Assembly: GCA_030220185.1 (NCBI GenBank)
Contig: JASPKZ010004567.1
Coordinates: 310,001-374,000 of the forward strand
Direction of reading: 5' to 3'
Source: Diploptera punctata
Taxonomy: Eukaryota > Arthropoda > Insecta > Blattodea > Blaberidae
Length of the DNA: 64,000 nt
In this document: positions 31,792 through 42,920 of the stretch, one piece after another
Position numbering within the stretch: the first letter of the stretch is position 1
Layout: each line of letters begins with the position of its first letter
Translations under genes and position numbers: made by a program
Notes under the pieces: model-generated
The model's input: the letters and a program-made list of their open reading frames with translations, nothing else
Database searches by the model: none
Told to the model about the DNA's origin: nothing

Positions 31792-31793
<2 letters not shown>
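31470..31793 (+). mobile_element. SINE B, tail i, complete
   Basis: Head (CACCGCTGTGGTCTCGAGG, B box GGGTTCGATTCCC), core and tail i to GGGCAGAATTACTA. The tail hairpin here has the loop GGAA instead of GAAA, still a GNRA type. Followed by (AT)n. Confidence 0.9.

Positions 31794-31831
<38 letters not shown>
31794..31831. repeat. (AT)n microsatellite between two inverted SINEs
   Basis: About 19 AT units. Confidence 0.95.
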
Positions 31832-31833
<2 letters not shown>

Positions 31834-31834
31834 C

Positions 31835-32207
31835 CCAATGCCCGGTATTTCTGGTATTCTTTCCTGGCATGGCGAACTTGTAACCCACTTCTGAGGTTGG
31901 GGCGTCTGGAAGGCGGGGTTACGCTGCCCCGATGGTATGAGAGTTGATTGATGATGATGGTAATGATGCGCCAGGAGAGGTTTTAAACTAAACTTAATCT
32001 AATTAGGTGAATATGATATTGGTGATAATGATGGCCAGATGGTGTTCGGGGACCTTTTGGGCCTTAAAGTTTCCTTACATTTATCTTACAGGTGAGGAAA
32101 GATCCCGAAAGGAACCTCACCCAGGAAACTTGTCCCGACCGGGGATCGAACCCGGGCCCGCTGCGTGATAAGGCAGCACGCTACCTCGACACCACAGCGA
32201 TGGACTT
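31835..32207 (-). mobile_element. SINE B, tail ii, complete
   Basis: Minus orientation: tail ii (GTAACCCACTTCTGAGG, GGAAGGCGGGGTTACGC), core, head. It faces the tail-i copy at 31470, so shared head and core form an inverted repeat of about 730 bp overall. Confidence 0.9.
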
Positions 32208-32209
32208 AT

Positions 32210-32768
32210 TCTTCTTTTTCTTCTTCTTCTTCACTTCTTGGTTTAGACATTAGTTGCCTGTTCCGTCTTCACTAATAGATCTAAGACCATCTCTTCTGAG
32301 GACGTCCAACATCTCTTCTTCCTCTCGGAAAATAATGTAAGATTTTATTTGGTAATCTACTTTCTTCCATTTTTTCTACATGTTCTTTCCACTGAATCAT
32401 GTTTTTAAATATATTTTCTTTTATGGAGTAGATCTGCAGTTCTTCACAGATATCCTCGTTCCTTGTCTGGTCCATTCTAGTGCATCCTTTTACTCTTCTT
32501 AAAAATTTCATCTCGGCTGCTTGGATTTTACTTTCTTGTTTGGTAGTGATAATCCAAGATTCACTCCCATACAAAAGGACAAGGACTGCCATTGTTTTAT
32601 AAAATTTTAATTTAGTTTGTTCATGGGCTTTATTATTTATTTTGCCACAAATAGCTTGAAACTGACGAGTTTTATGTTAATAGCTTTATCATATCCATAG
32701 CTGATATCGCATCCTAAATATTTAAAGTGGGATAATTGTTCATTAATTTCGTCTCTAATTGCAATGGA
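32210..32768 (-). pseudogene. LINE-alpha C-terminal fragment with (GAA)n tail
   Basis: Minus-strand frame 32281-32592: AVLVLLYGSESWIITTKQES, IQAAEMKFLRRVKGCTRMDQ, GRRDVGRPQKRW. Upstream LKFYKTM and FKYLGCDISYGYD-like blocks continue to about 32760. The 3' tail is a GAAGAAGAAGAA run (32213-32232). Confidence 0.85.
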
Positions 32769-32860
32769 CTTATTAAAAATATCAAATAAAAAACTAATTT
32801 AATTTAAACCATAGGATACATTGTCAATTTAAGGGCTAAGCAAATTTTACAGAACCTAAA
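32769..32860 (+). repeat. repeat R4, copy 1, right part
   Basis: AGGATACATTGTCAATTTAA then GGGCTAAG matches GATACATTGCCAATTTAAGG at 43543. Confidence 0.6.
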
Positions 32861-32959
32861 ATCGTATTAAATGTATGAGGTTTTGTTATAATTATTAAAC
32901 ATGTTATTTTAGTGTAATTCTTATTTGATCCTACCCCTCTTTACCGGTATCATCCCGCT

Positions 32960-33287
32960 CCTTAACCGAGTTGTTACGGTAAGGCAAGATACCTTGGCGC
33001 AGAGGTACAGAACTTGCGCTGGTCCGAGTCCACATGGGGAAGACATTTTCTCATGGATTTCGGCCAGTATGGGACCGGTGCCCACCCACCATCGTGAGGA
33101 ATTTGCGTATCTACGATGAGTAGCGTCTCCAGGTTGAGAAAACCACTATAACCGTTGGGGACCCAACATGCTGACCACATGTCACCCCTACACTGGCTAT
33201 ATGATCGTCCACATCTGTTACTAGTACATGTGGATGTGAGGTCAGCAGCCGGCTGGTAGGCCAAGTACCTTCTAGGCTATTTTTTTT
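32960..33287 (+). mobile_element. SINE A
   Basis: Head degraded at its 5' end (CTTAACCGAGTTGTTACGG), but TTGGCGCAGAGG, the body (GAAGACATTTTCTCATGG, GGCCAGTATGGGACCGGTG, GCTGACCACATGTCACCC) and GCAGCCGGCTGGTAGGCC are clear. Confidence 0.85.
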
Positions 33288-33344
33288 CTTTACTGGTATA
33301 AGCGTAAGTAGATTTATTCTTCCCACATTACCCGGGCCTTACTG

Positions 33345-33655
33345 TGTCACGACCTGTTGGGAAAGGACTTGAAACTCTGGATCACACACTTACTCTTCTG
33401 ACCATACAATGACATGGAGGACCTCCTCAGCTCAAAGCCATGGCACCTCCGAGACATCACGAACATTTAAGACAATATACAACATTCACTCAGACTAAAC
33501 AAGCTAATATGGATTATTATGATGGCCAGACGATGTTCAGGTACTGTTTATCCTCAAAGTTTCCTGGCATTTGTCGTACAGCTGAGGGAAAATCCCGAAA
33601 AAATCTTCACCCAGTAAACTTGCTCCGACCGGGTATGTAACCACAGAGGTAAATG
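33345..33655 (-). mobile_element. SINE B, tail iii
   Basis: Tail iii (CTCTGGATCACACAC, CTGACCATACAATGACATGG, GCACCTCCGAGACATC), then core (GATGGCCAGACGATGTTC, TTTCCTGGCATTTGTCG, GAGGGAAAATCCCG) and a shortened head (AACTTGCTCCGACCGGG then ACCACAGAGG). Same tail as at 20330. Confidence 0.7.
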
Positions 33656-33719
33656 AGCGCACAGCTGATTTTTCTCTTCGAGATTTTGACTCATATTAGG
33701 ACTATCCGCATGAAGTTGA

Positions 33720-33720
33720 C

Positions 33721-33771
<51 letters not shown>
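33720..33771. repeat. (AAT)n microsatellite
   Basis: About 17 AAT units; a shorter run lies at 33859-33878. Confidence 0.95.
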
Positions 33772-33779
33772 TTTGTGAC

Positions 33780-34240
33780 GTAGCAAAATACATATGGGCT
33801 GAAGGATAACAACCCTAGAGAAAATCCTTAATAAAAAATTATAATAACATTAAGTTGACAATAATAATAATAATAATAGCAATAGAATAATGGTTATTAT
33901 TTTACGTTGAAACTACCGCCATGCCAGTTTTACCTAGTAAGGCAGAAGTTCATTTCGGATTAGGTACGCTTTCTTGCATGCCATAAATTAGATTACATGC
34001 AATACACGCGTGCAGGAGAAGTTGCCTCACAGATAAGGGGTTGCTGTAATTATATTCGTGTACGGTACTTCAGTTCTAGCAAGTTCAGGCAAATCTTCAG
34101 TATGAAAAATTAAATATTTTCTACGTCACTTAATTTTTACGGATAACCAAGTTCTAATAACTCATGATATTGAGGATGTTTCATAGGCCTATATGACAAG
34201 AAAAATGAATATTAAATATTGATCAATTTAAGAAAACCGA
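33780..34240. other. no gene recognised
   Basis: Unclassified. Confidence 0.4.
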
Positions 34241-34244
34241 AAAT

Positions 34245-34380
34245 TTAACATTGAAGATGGTAGATGATGAAAAGTTGGAGATTTATAAAGAAGAAATTTA
34301 CAAATTCAATAAATTTAAATATTTGAAATCCATTCTAGAAGCTGATGGAAGAAGTACATCCGAAATCGAAAACTATACAA
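34245..34380 (+). pseudogene. LINE RT fragment, plus strand
   Basis: Translation LEIYKEEIYKFNKFKYLKSI, then LEADGRSTSEIENY. This is the FKYLGSIIxxxGxxxxEIxxR segment after the RT active site. Confidence 0.65.
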
Positions 34381-34530
34381 CTTCATTTGAGTTTCCTTTC
34401 AACGTTCTATTTATTGTATCGCATATCTGTTGGAAAAAGGGGAGTTTATTTTTACGTTCACTAGTATTTATAAGTTACCTCGCATCCTAAATATTTGAAA
34501 CTTGTGACCTGTTCTAAAGGAGTTTTATTG
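34381..34530 (-). pseudogene. LINE RT fragment, minus strand, abutting the previous one
   Basis: Minus strand reads NNKTPLEQVTSFKYLGCEVT and then FPTDMRYNK/FQQICDTINRTLKG in another frame: the same RT segment from a LINE-alpha element, head-on to the fragment at 34245. Confidence 0.65.
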
Positions 34531-34564
34531 TTGTTGTAATTATTATTATTACTATTATTATGAA

Positions 34565-34609
<45 letters not shown>

Positions 34610-35314
34610 TACTACTACTACTACTACTTTTAACTTAATCTTTATTTGTCTAATTCTGATTATACTCATTTATAATTAGCATTTATTCTGCTTTGCTTTT
34701 TTTTTTGTCCACTGTTAACTGAAAAGAGACCATATATCCTTAAGTCCGACAATTTAAATAAACAAATAAATTATTTATGATTATTAATATTATTATTATT
34801 ATCATCATCATCATCATCATCATCATTTAAATGTGATGCTCTATCTTAAGTTATATAAAATGTGTTTTATTGTTGATTTGAATTTATAGAATAAAAATGA
34901 GGCCTGAAAATAAAATGCTGGAAAGTAAACTGGCCTACATATAATGTTTATTGGATGAACATTAACATTGTTATTGCTGTCTGTTAGTCCAAAATGTTGG
35001 CCAGATGTGCCGTGGAATTGGCACAGTTCATAGGAAAACTGATTTCTCCAAACGAATTGTTTAACGTGTTTTCCAGCGGCACTTGGCTCCTTCACATTAT
35101 AAACTGAGTGGCTTCCATAAATCATGTTGGATTAATGTAGTTTACACTAGCGTCAGACCAGGTCCTTATCTACCGCTATCACTTTAACTTTAAAAGTTGG
35201 AGCAAATTAAATATTAGTTTATATCTCTGTTGTACTGGTAAAGGTAAAATGATTCCACTACTGATCTTATGAGGCTTTTGCAATGTAGGATGTTAAGACT
35301 CCTATCTTTTCAGT
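34531..35314. other. microsatellites and unclassified sequence
   Basis: ATT/ACT runs at 34536-34630, ATT/ATC at 34785-34827. No gene recognised in the remainder. Confidence 0.6.
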
Positions 35315-35402
35315 CATTCGGCACGAGATGTCAGCTTGACGACCGTTTTGACCCCCAGAACATGCGTCTGGTACTAATATCAGTTAGGAACCGAGTTTAT
35401 TT
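35315..35402 (-). mobile_element. SINE C fragment
   Basis: GATGTCAGCTTGACGACCG, GGTACTAATATCAGTTAGG and AACCGAG correspond to GCTGACATC, CGGACTCCTTTACCCCC and GGTACTCATTTCCGTTAGGA of the copy at 62850. Confidence 0.5.
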
Positions 35403-35406
35403 TATA

Positions 35407-35491
35407 GTATTCTGCTCTTGGGTAGGTCCTTCAGTGCAATCATAGCATTTTCATACTATGCTTTGCAGCTCTACTAGGGAATTATATTATA
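35407..35491 (-). mobile_element. SINE B, tail i copy, tail part
   Basis: GGTCCTTCAGTGCAATCATA, then GCATTTTCATACTATG and GCAGCTCTACTAGGGAATTA. The remainder starts at 35702; the 208-bp element between interrupts it. Confidence 0.8.
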
Positions 35492-35699
35492 GTTTGTCCG
35501 TAAAATTTGTAGAGAAGCTATTCAAAATATGCCATCTACGCAGGAGGTGGGAAATAATGCACGGCTAATGAAGTCGCGGAAGTAAGCGCAGGAGGGATTA
35601 CAGATCACGTGACATTACTAATTTCGATCTTGAACTTCAAGCGAGAAAGATGTCTAATCGGAAAGCTGGCGAATTTCTTTACACATTCCATGGGCAGGC
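35492..35699. mobile_element. 208-bp MITE-like insertion in SINE B
   Basis: It breaks the SINE tail between GGGAATTATA and GTGTGGTAGC. Ends GTTTGTCCGTA and, complemented, GCCTGCCCATG pair with transitions only. TATA flanks both sides (35488-35491, 35700-35703), compatible with a TA-type target duplication. No coding content. Confidence 0.55.
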
Positions 35700-35701
35700 T
35701 A

Positions 35702-35940
35702 TAGTGTGGTAGCTTCCCGTTGCTTTCCACACTGGGAATGAGGATATTAATGATGATGATGATGATGATGATAGCGGCCAGATGATGTTCGGGGACCGTT
35801 TGGGCTTCCTGACATTTGTCTTACAGGTGGAGGAAAAACCCCGAAAAAAACCTCACCCAGGAAGCTTGCGCCTACCGGGAAACGAACCCGGGCCCGCTGC
35901 GTGAGAAGACAGCACGCTACTTCGAGACCACAGCGGTGAA
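35702..35940 (-). mobile_element. SINE B, tail i copy, rest of tail, core and head
   Basis: GTGTGGTAGCTTCCCGTTGC, a GAT run, core (TTCGGGGACCGTTTGGGC, TTGTCTTACAGGTG) and head (GAACCCGGGCCCGCTGCGTG, TCGAGACCACAGCGGTG). Confidence 0.88.
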
Positions 35941-36043
35941 CAGGAGCTGAGTTGACCACGGGATAATGGTGATGCCAGAAAGTTTAGCCCCGTTTAAAAA
36001 TTCCGATTCTATGAAGAAGCGAACATTCTACCTTCCGACGTGT

Positions 36044-37773
36044 TGCCTTAATCAGGTCATCATCATCATCTTCATTCATGGACTAGGTCTGTTGACCCGT
36101 TCCGACTTCAGCCCATCTCTTTCTAGGTCTGCCCACATCTCGGGTGCCTTTAGGTTTGTATTTTGTTATTTGTTTTGGATATCTATCTTCATTCATTCTG
36201 TCTATGTGTTGCTTCCATTTTTGTCTATATGTATCCATTTTATCAGTTATTGCAAATATTTCAAGTTCCTGTCTTATTTCTGTGTTCTTGATTCTGTCTT
36301 CCTTAGTGCACCCTTTAACAGATCTCAAAAATTTCATTTCTGCCGCCGTCGTTATCCTACTTAGGTCTTGTTTTTTATGTATCCAGGCTTCTGAACCATA
36401 GAGCAGTACTGGTACTGCCAACATTTTATAAAATTTCAGTTGGGTCTCTCTTTTGTTTTGTTATTTAGTGTTCGTTTTATCGTACCACATATTCCCTGGA
36501 ATTTTGCTATTTTATTATTTATATCATTATCATAATTAAATGAAATGTCACATCCTAGATAATTGAGATGGTTCACCTGTTCTATGATTTTGTTTTCTAT
36601 TACTATTTTCGATCTGATTTGATTTTTCCCTTGGAATGCCATTACCTTAGTTTTTCTATGGATATTTTGAGATTATATTGTTCACATATATTATGTAGTT
36701 TAAAAATATTCCTCTGAAGTTCGTCTTCTGTATTTGCTATTATTACCTGGTCATCAGCGTATAATAATGTTTTCAAGTAGTGTGTTTTATCTAATTTTAT
36801 TCCTTTATTTGTTTCTTCGTTCCATTTTTTTATTATATCATTGATGTATAGGTTAAATAAAACTGGAGAGATACTGCATCCTTGTTTAACTCCTTGATTA
36901 GTATGAATTTTATTTTTACTTACTTCATTTCTAGTTTTTATAACAAAATTTGTGTTCCAGTACAAACTCTTTATAGCTGCTATTAAGTGTTTCGGAATTC
37001 CTTTTTCTTTTAAAATTGTCCAGAGTTTCCTCTGTCTACTTTATCAAATGCCTTGACAAAATCAATAAAAGCTATGTGTTTTCCATGTTATATTCTCTTC
37101 TTTTGTTTATAAATTCTTTTATCGTAAATATATTATCCATACATGAACGCCCTGGTCTGAATCCACTTTGTTCTTCTGTTAACATTACCTCTGTTATTTG
37201 TTTTAATCTAAATGTTAAGATTCTTGAGTATATTTTATAGCCTGCAGTTAAAATGCTTATTCCTCTGTAGTTGTTGCAGTCTTTACGTTCTCCTTTCTTA
37301 AAAATAGATTGTACTATTGCTGTTGTCCAGGTTTCTGGTATTGTTGCTTGTTTCCAACATAAATTAAAAAAATGTAATAATCTCAGTTTTAAAAAAATTC
37401 CTCCATATTTTATTAATTCCATATTAATTCCGTCTATTCCAGCTGCCTTTCTGTTCTTTGTTGTTTTCAGTACTTCTAATTCTTCCATTGTTATCATATC
37501 TATTCCTATCTCACACTCATATATGTTATCTTTAGTTATTTTATTTTCATTATACCACAGTTTTTTATAATGTTCTTCCCATTGTTTCTCCTCAATTGCA
37601 TTGATCTGTATTGTATCTTTTTCTTGTTTATTTAGATGTTTCATTACTTTATAGGCTATTTTTTGCTGCCCATGTATATCGTATTCTAGTCTGCTTATAT
37701 ATCTATCCCAACTGACTTTGTGTGCTTTTTTAATTTCTCTTTTGGCTATTGCACTTTTATGCCTTAATCAGGT
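36044..37773. repeat. 14-bp target-site duplication of a LINE
   Basis: TGCCTTAATCAGGT occurs at 36044-36057 and again at 37760-37773, exactly flanking the LINE at 36058-37759. Confidence 0.85.
36058..37759 (-). pseudogene. LINE-alpha, 1.7 kb, RT domain to 3' end
   Basis: Non-LTR reverse transcriptase, 5' truncated just before RT. On the minus strand: KNRKAAGIDGINMELIKYGG, DCNNYRGISIL, EEQSGFRPGRSCMDNIF (37072-37644), then QGVKQGCSISPVLFNLYIND and LLYADDQVIIAN (36642-36965; YADD is the catalytic box), LNYLGCDISFNYD (36436-36642), and the C-terminus VPVLLYGSEAW, TTAAEMKFLRSVKGC, DVGRPRKRW (36083-36424). Three frame breaks separate the blocks. It ends in GATGATGATGATG. The 14-bp TSD and clean ends make this the best-preserved LINE in the window. 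Confidence 0.92.
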
Positions 37774-38263
37774 ATACACTCTAATTCAATCCAGGAAGTT
37801 ACTACAGGCCTAGTGTCCCCGTATGTACAGAGGGTAGATGTTGCCAAACTCATAATAACGGTATTTGTTTGTTTAGGGAGGGGTGGAGGGGCAAGGTTGG
37901 TAGTACTTTTTCCAAATCTATGTACTATACATTTAAAAAACATAATTTTTCTTTTACGGCATGCAAGCTAGTTTTATAGTAAATATGAGAGTCGACACTT
38001 TCACACAGGATAGTACAGATCCGCAAGAGCTCAGTGACAAGTGATAACTGTTTTTTTTTTCTTTAAGAGGTGGTGGCTTGGATGGCCAAAACTTACAACT
38101 ATGTACCTGCTGTGTTGCAATCTTCAGTTTTATATAAGGGTTTCTCTCAAGAAAATACTGTTAAAATGGCAACCCAGTTCTCAATTCCAAACACACAGTA
38201 ACTTCCTGGGTTGAATCTGCAGCTTTTTCCATCGGGCTTTGAAACTCAATTTAGTGTTGACAT
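37774..38263. other. no gene recognised
   Basis: Unclassified. G-rich patch GGGAGGGGTGGAGGGG near 37877. Confidence 0.4.
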
Positions 38264-38580
38264 AGTTTAATGTGGAACCATTCTCATCAAATCTAAGGAC
38301 TATGACTCCCATTTTATTCAAACTTATGTTATCTTACCGCGAACATAACTATGATTTAACGAAAATGGCAACAATGTATTGACCTTGAAGCACATTTTCT
38401 TTTAATGAAGACTTTAAATCATGTTGGAGTATTAGTTTAATGTGGAATTCCCTTCATGTCCACGCACTATTGCATTAAATCGTATGTTATGTGTTATCTT
38501 CTCGCGAACATAATTTAACAAACTATGTATTTACCTTGAAGCAAAAACAGAACTCCTAATAACGCTAGTAAGACTTATTC
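38264..38580. repeat. imperfect ~170-bp tandem pair
   Basis: AGTTTAATGTGGAA starts at 38264 and 38434; both units go on to TTATCTT-CGCGAACATAA and TTGACCTTGAAGCA/TTTACCTTGAAGCA. Confidence 0.6.
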
Positions 38581-38590
38581 GAAAACGTAT

Positions 38591-40752
38591 AAATAACACA
38601 AAAGTAGGGTGCTGTTTTCAGATACTTTTGAAATAACACAAAAGTAGGGTGCTGTTTTCAGATACTTTTGAAATAACACAAAAGTAGGGTGCTGTTTTCA
38701 GATACTTTTGAAATAACACAAAAGTAGGGTGCTGTTTTCAGATACTTTTGAAATAACACAAAAGTAGGGTGCTGTTTTCAGATACTTTTGAAATAACACA
38801 AAAGTAGGGTGCTGTTTTCAGATACTTTTGAAATAACACAAAAGTAGGGTGCTGTTTTCAGATACTTTTGAAATAACACAAAAGTAGGGTGCTGTTTTCA
38901 GATACTTTTGAAATAACACAAAAGTAGGGTGCTGTTTTCAGATACTTTTGAAATAACACAAAAGTAGGGTGCTGTTTTCAGATACTTTTGAAATAACACA
39001 AAAGTAGGGTGCTGTTTTCAGATACTTTTGAAATAAACACAAAAGTAGGGTGCTGTTTTCAGATACTTTTGAAATAACACAAAAGTAGGGTGCTGTTTTC
39101 AGATACTTTTGAAATAACACAAAAGTAGGGTGCTATTTTCAGATACTTTTGAAATAACACAAAAGTAGGGTGCTGTTTTCAGATACTTTTGAAATAACAC
39201 AAAAGTAGGGTGCTGTTTTCAGATACTTTTGAAATAACACAAAAGTAGGGTGCTGTTTTCAGATACTTTTGAAATAACACAAAAGTAGGGTGCTATTTTC
39301 AGATACTTTTGAAATAACACAAAAGTAGGGTGCTGTTTTCAGATACTTTTGAAATAACACAAAGTAGGGTGCTGTTTTCAGATACTTTTGAAATAACACA
39401 AAAGTAGGGTGCTGTTTTCAGATACTTTGAAATAACACAAAAGTAGGGTGCTGTTTTCAGATACTTTTGAAATAACACAAAAGTAGGGTGCTGTTTTCAG
39501 ATACTTTTGAAATAACACAAAAGTAGGGTGCTGTTTTCAGATACTTTTGAAATAACACAAAAGTAGGGTGCTGTTTTCAGATACTTTTGAAATAACACAA
39601 AAGTAGGGTGCTATTTTCAGATACTTTTGAAATAACACAAAAGTAGGGTGCTGTTTTCAGATACTTTTGAAATAACACAAAAGTAGGGTGCTGTTTTCAG
39701 ATACTTTTGAAATAACACAAAAGTAGGGTGCTGTTTTCAGATACTTTTGAAATAACACAAAAGTAGGGTGCTGTTTTCAGATACTTTTGAAATAACACAA
39801 AAGTAGGGTGGCTGTTTCAGATACTTTTGAAATAACACAAAAGTAGGGTGCTGTTTTCAGATACTTTTGAAATAACACAAAAGTAGGGTGCTGTTTTCAG
39901 ATACTTTTGAAATAACACAAAAGTAGGGTGCTGTTTTCAGATACTTTTGAAATAACACAAAAGTAGGGTGCTGTTTTCAGATACTTTTGAAATAACACAA
40001 AAGTAGGGTGCTGTTTTTCAGATACTTTTGAAATAACACAAAAGTAGGGTGCTGTTTTCAGATACTTTTGAAATAACACAAAAGTAGGGTGCTGTTTTCA
40101 GATACTTTGAAATAACACAAAAGTAGGGTGCTGTTTTCAGATACTTTTGAAATAACACAAAAGTAGGGTGCTGTTTTCAGATACTTTTGAAATAACACAA
40201 AAGTAGGGTGCTGTTTTCAGATACTTTTGAAATAACACAAAAGTAGGGTGCTGTTTTCAGATACTTTTGAAAAACACAAAAGTAGGGTGCTATTTTCAGA
40301 TACTTTTGAAATAACACAAAAGTAGGGTGCTGTTTTCAGATACTTTTGAAATAACACAAAAGTAGGGTGCTGTTTTCAGATACTTTTGAAATAACACAAA
40401 AGTAGGGTGCTGTTTTCAGATACTTTTGAAATAACACAAAAGTAGGGTGCTGTTTTCAGATACTTTTGAAATAACACAAAAGTAGGGTGCTGTTTTCAGA
40501 TACTTTTGAAATAACACAAAAGTAGGGTGCTGTTTTCAGATACTTTTGAAATAACACAAAAGTAGGGTGCTATTTTCAGATACTTTTGAAATAACACAAA
40601 AGTAGGGTGCTATTTTCAGATACTTTTGAAATAACACAAAAGTAGGGTGCTGTTTTCAGATACTTTTGAAATAACACAAAAGTAGGGTGCTGTTTTCAGA
40701 TACTTTTGAAATAACACAAAAGTAGGGTGCTGTTTTCAGATACTTTTGAAAT
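38591..40752. repeat. 40-bp satellite, about 54 copies
   Basis: Unit AAATAACACAAAAGTAGGGT followed by GCTGTTTTCAGATACTTTTG. Nearly all units are identical; six carry A instead of G in GCTGTTTT (near 39131, 39291, 39611, 40291, 40571, 40611) and a few have 1-2 bp indels. Across the unit join, TACTTTTG and CAAAAGTA form an 8-bp dyad with an 8-bp loop. The period is not a multiple of three, so the long frames through it are artefacts. Confidence 0.97.
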
Positions 40753-40754
40753 TC

Positions 40755-40930
40755 ACAATGGATAAAAGCAAGGAAATACTAATCAGTTTTGTACTAAGCA
40801 TGCCATCAAATCTTTAGAGCATAAAGTAGGCGTACAACTCAAAGATATTAATAAGCTGATGATGTAGCATTATTAGACCATATCGAGGAGATATTAAAGG
40901 TCAACATGCTCATTCTTTAGTGTAACACAA
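40755..40930 (+). pseudogene. LINE RT active-site fragment
   Basis: Plus-strand frames read TKHAIKSLEHKVGVQLKDIN and then ADDVALLDHIEEILKVN, the region around the YADDV catalytic box of a LINE RT family not seen elsewhere in the window. It directly follows the satellite. Confidence 0.7.
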
Positions 40931-40954
40931 GAAATTGGGACTGGAAGTTTTTTT

Positions 40955-41343
40955 TGTTCAATGCCACCTGTTTGTCTTTCGACATTTCAGGTATTCTCTC
41001 CTGGCATTGGCGTATTGTAACTCACTTCTGAGGTTGGGGCGCCTGGAAGATGGGGTTACGCTGGCCCAATTATATGATGAGTGATGACGATGGGTAATGA
41101 TACGCCAGGAGAAGCCTTAAACCTAAACTTAATCTAATGAAGTGAATATGATATTGATGATAATGAAGGCCAGACGATGTTCGGGGACCGTTTAGGCCTG
41201 AAAGTATCCTGACATTTGTCTTACAGGTGAGGAAAAACCCCGAAGAAACCTCACCCAGGAAACTTGTCCCGAGTGGGGATCGAACCCGGGCCCGCTGCGT
41301 GACAAGGCAGCACGCTATTTCGAGAAAACAGCGGTGGACAGGA
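40955..41343 (-). mobile_element. SINE B, tail ii, complete
   Basis: Tail ii including its terminal fold (CAATGCCACCTGTTTGTC, CGACATTTCAGG, CCTGGCATTGG), core and full head (GAACCCGGGCCCGCTGCGTG to AACAGCGGTGGAC). Confidence 0.92.
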
Positions 41344-41344
41344 A

Positions 41345-42330
41345 GTAAATATAAATAAAACTAAATATATGATCACTTACAGAAATACATTTTATGACAG
41401 AAATGGATAGTTAAGGGAAAAAATAGGGAATTTTTTAAGAGTGGCTTAATTCATATGCCTAGAAACAATAATTTCAGACAGGAATGAGATGGAGATATAA
41501 ATTTAAAACAGGTTCAATTCTATAAACGCATGCTATTATGCAATACAGGGACTCTTGTCGTCCCAACTTCTCTAAAAACACATTAAATTACAAATGCATA
41601 AAACGGTTATTCTTCCAGTTATATTATACGGATGCGAAACATGAACACTTAATTTAAGGGAGGGAAAAGATTACGATATTTAAATATAGAGTTTTTAAAA
41701 CATTTTTGGACCAAAGAGAAACGAACAGACAGGTGAATGGAGAAGACACATAACAGAGAGGTACGTGATATTTATGGGTAAACAGATGTAATAATAGCTG
41801 TTACATTTCATAGTCTGCAATGGGGTAGGACATTTGGTACGAGTGAGGTATTGAAGAGGAGCATGGAAGCTTCTTGTAGGAATATTAAAGAGAAGGCAGA
41901 CAAGGTGTAGGCTAAGAATTGGGTTGGGAGAATAACATTAGGCCTCTAACCATGGTCTGAGGGAGGTAAATTATACATAGGATGTTTGAAAGACACGAAG
42001 GAAAGCGCCCTCTAGGTAGGCAAAGAATGAGGTGGAGAATAACATTAAACAACTAGTTTGACCAAATTAATAATATTATTGAATGCGATGGGAGGGACAT
42101 GTGGCACGATTTTGGATTGATAGAGGAGCATAAAAACTTCTTGTAAAAAACCCAGAGGATATGCACTTCTTAGTGTGTAGGCCAAGAATGAGGTGGGAGA
42201 ATAACATTAATCTGAATTTTAGGAAATTAATTATACAGGTAATTATTGGTAAATAGATATGAAAGATGAGGATGTATATGTATGGCGAAGTTATGTCCGT
42301 GCAACCATGAATATGCAGATTCGATAGTGC
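41345..42330 (+). pseudogene. LINE-beta C-terminal region, partly duplicated
   Basis: Plus strand: INKTKYMITYRNTFYDRNG, then (with frame breaks) a VILPVILYGCET-like block, KHFWTKEKRTDR matching VLRKIFGPKRDEQTG, and GMLR-type C-terminal blocks. The last part (AGAATGAGGTGGGAGAATAA) occurs repeatedly near 41920, 42025 and 42185, suggesting local duplication of the 3' end. Nucleotide similarity to the copy at 54125 is clear. Confidence 0.7.
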
Positions 42331-42920
42331 CAAGGAATTAGTTTATTGGTCTCGGACTTTGGGATCGAAATTGTGTGTATGGAGAGGACTGTAAATCGAG
42401 TATTTTGAGATAAAAAATCAATAGTGAGAAATGCGTATTTCAGGTGTTTAAACTTACAAGACGCTGGATCGTTGAAGCCACAGAAAGTTGGCCAGGTCGC
42501 TAAAGAAATAAATATTCGGACATATCATTTCAGGAGATGGCATTGCCTGTGAAATTCAATTAAACATATTTTGTGATTATTATAGGGAGGAGAAATCGTG
42601 TCCTTGTCATCTTCCACCGGTGCGAGAAATAATGTCAAATGGTTTTGAACCTAAAGTTCATTCTGTCAGTTTTTTTTTTTTTTTTTTTTTTTAGCTCTGT
42701 GCTACAGTACTCAACTTCCTAGTGTTTATTGTACCATTCTAAAATATAACTCATAATTAAAAGAAATTAGATAAAAATACATAATAAGATAAAGTGAAAG
42801 TACAATAAATTCTAATCTTAATAATGTAGACAGTAAATGCTTTCGATTTGAAGAAAATACCCAAATTCCACAAAAAAAAGTAATACATATATATAAAGGT
42901 ATTTAAAACTTAAATTGAAT
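42331..42920. other. no gene recognised; T run at 42669-42692
   Basis: Unclassified apart from a T run of about 24. Confidence 0.5.

Noticed and set aside
38938..40079. Open frames through the 40-bp array that look like a repeated peptide
   Set aside because: The period is not a multiple of three and the frames arise only from the absence of stops in three-unit blocks; there is no start context or splice signal.
38591..40752. Could be read as a CRISPR array
   Set aside because: Units are contiguous without variable spacers, and the genome is eukaryotic.
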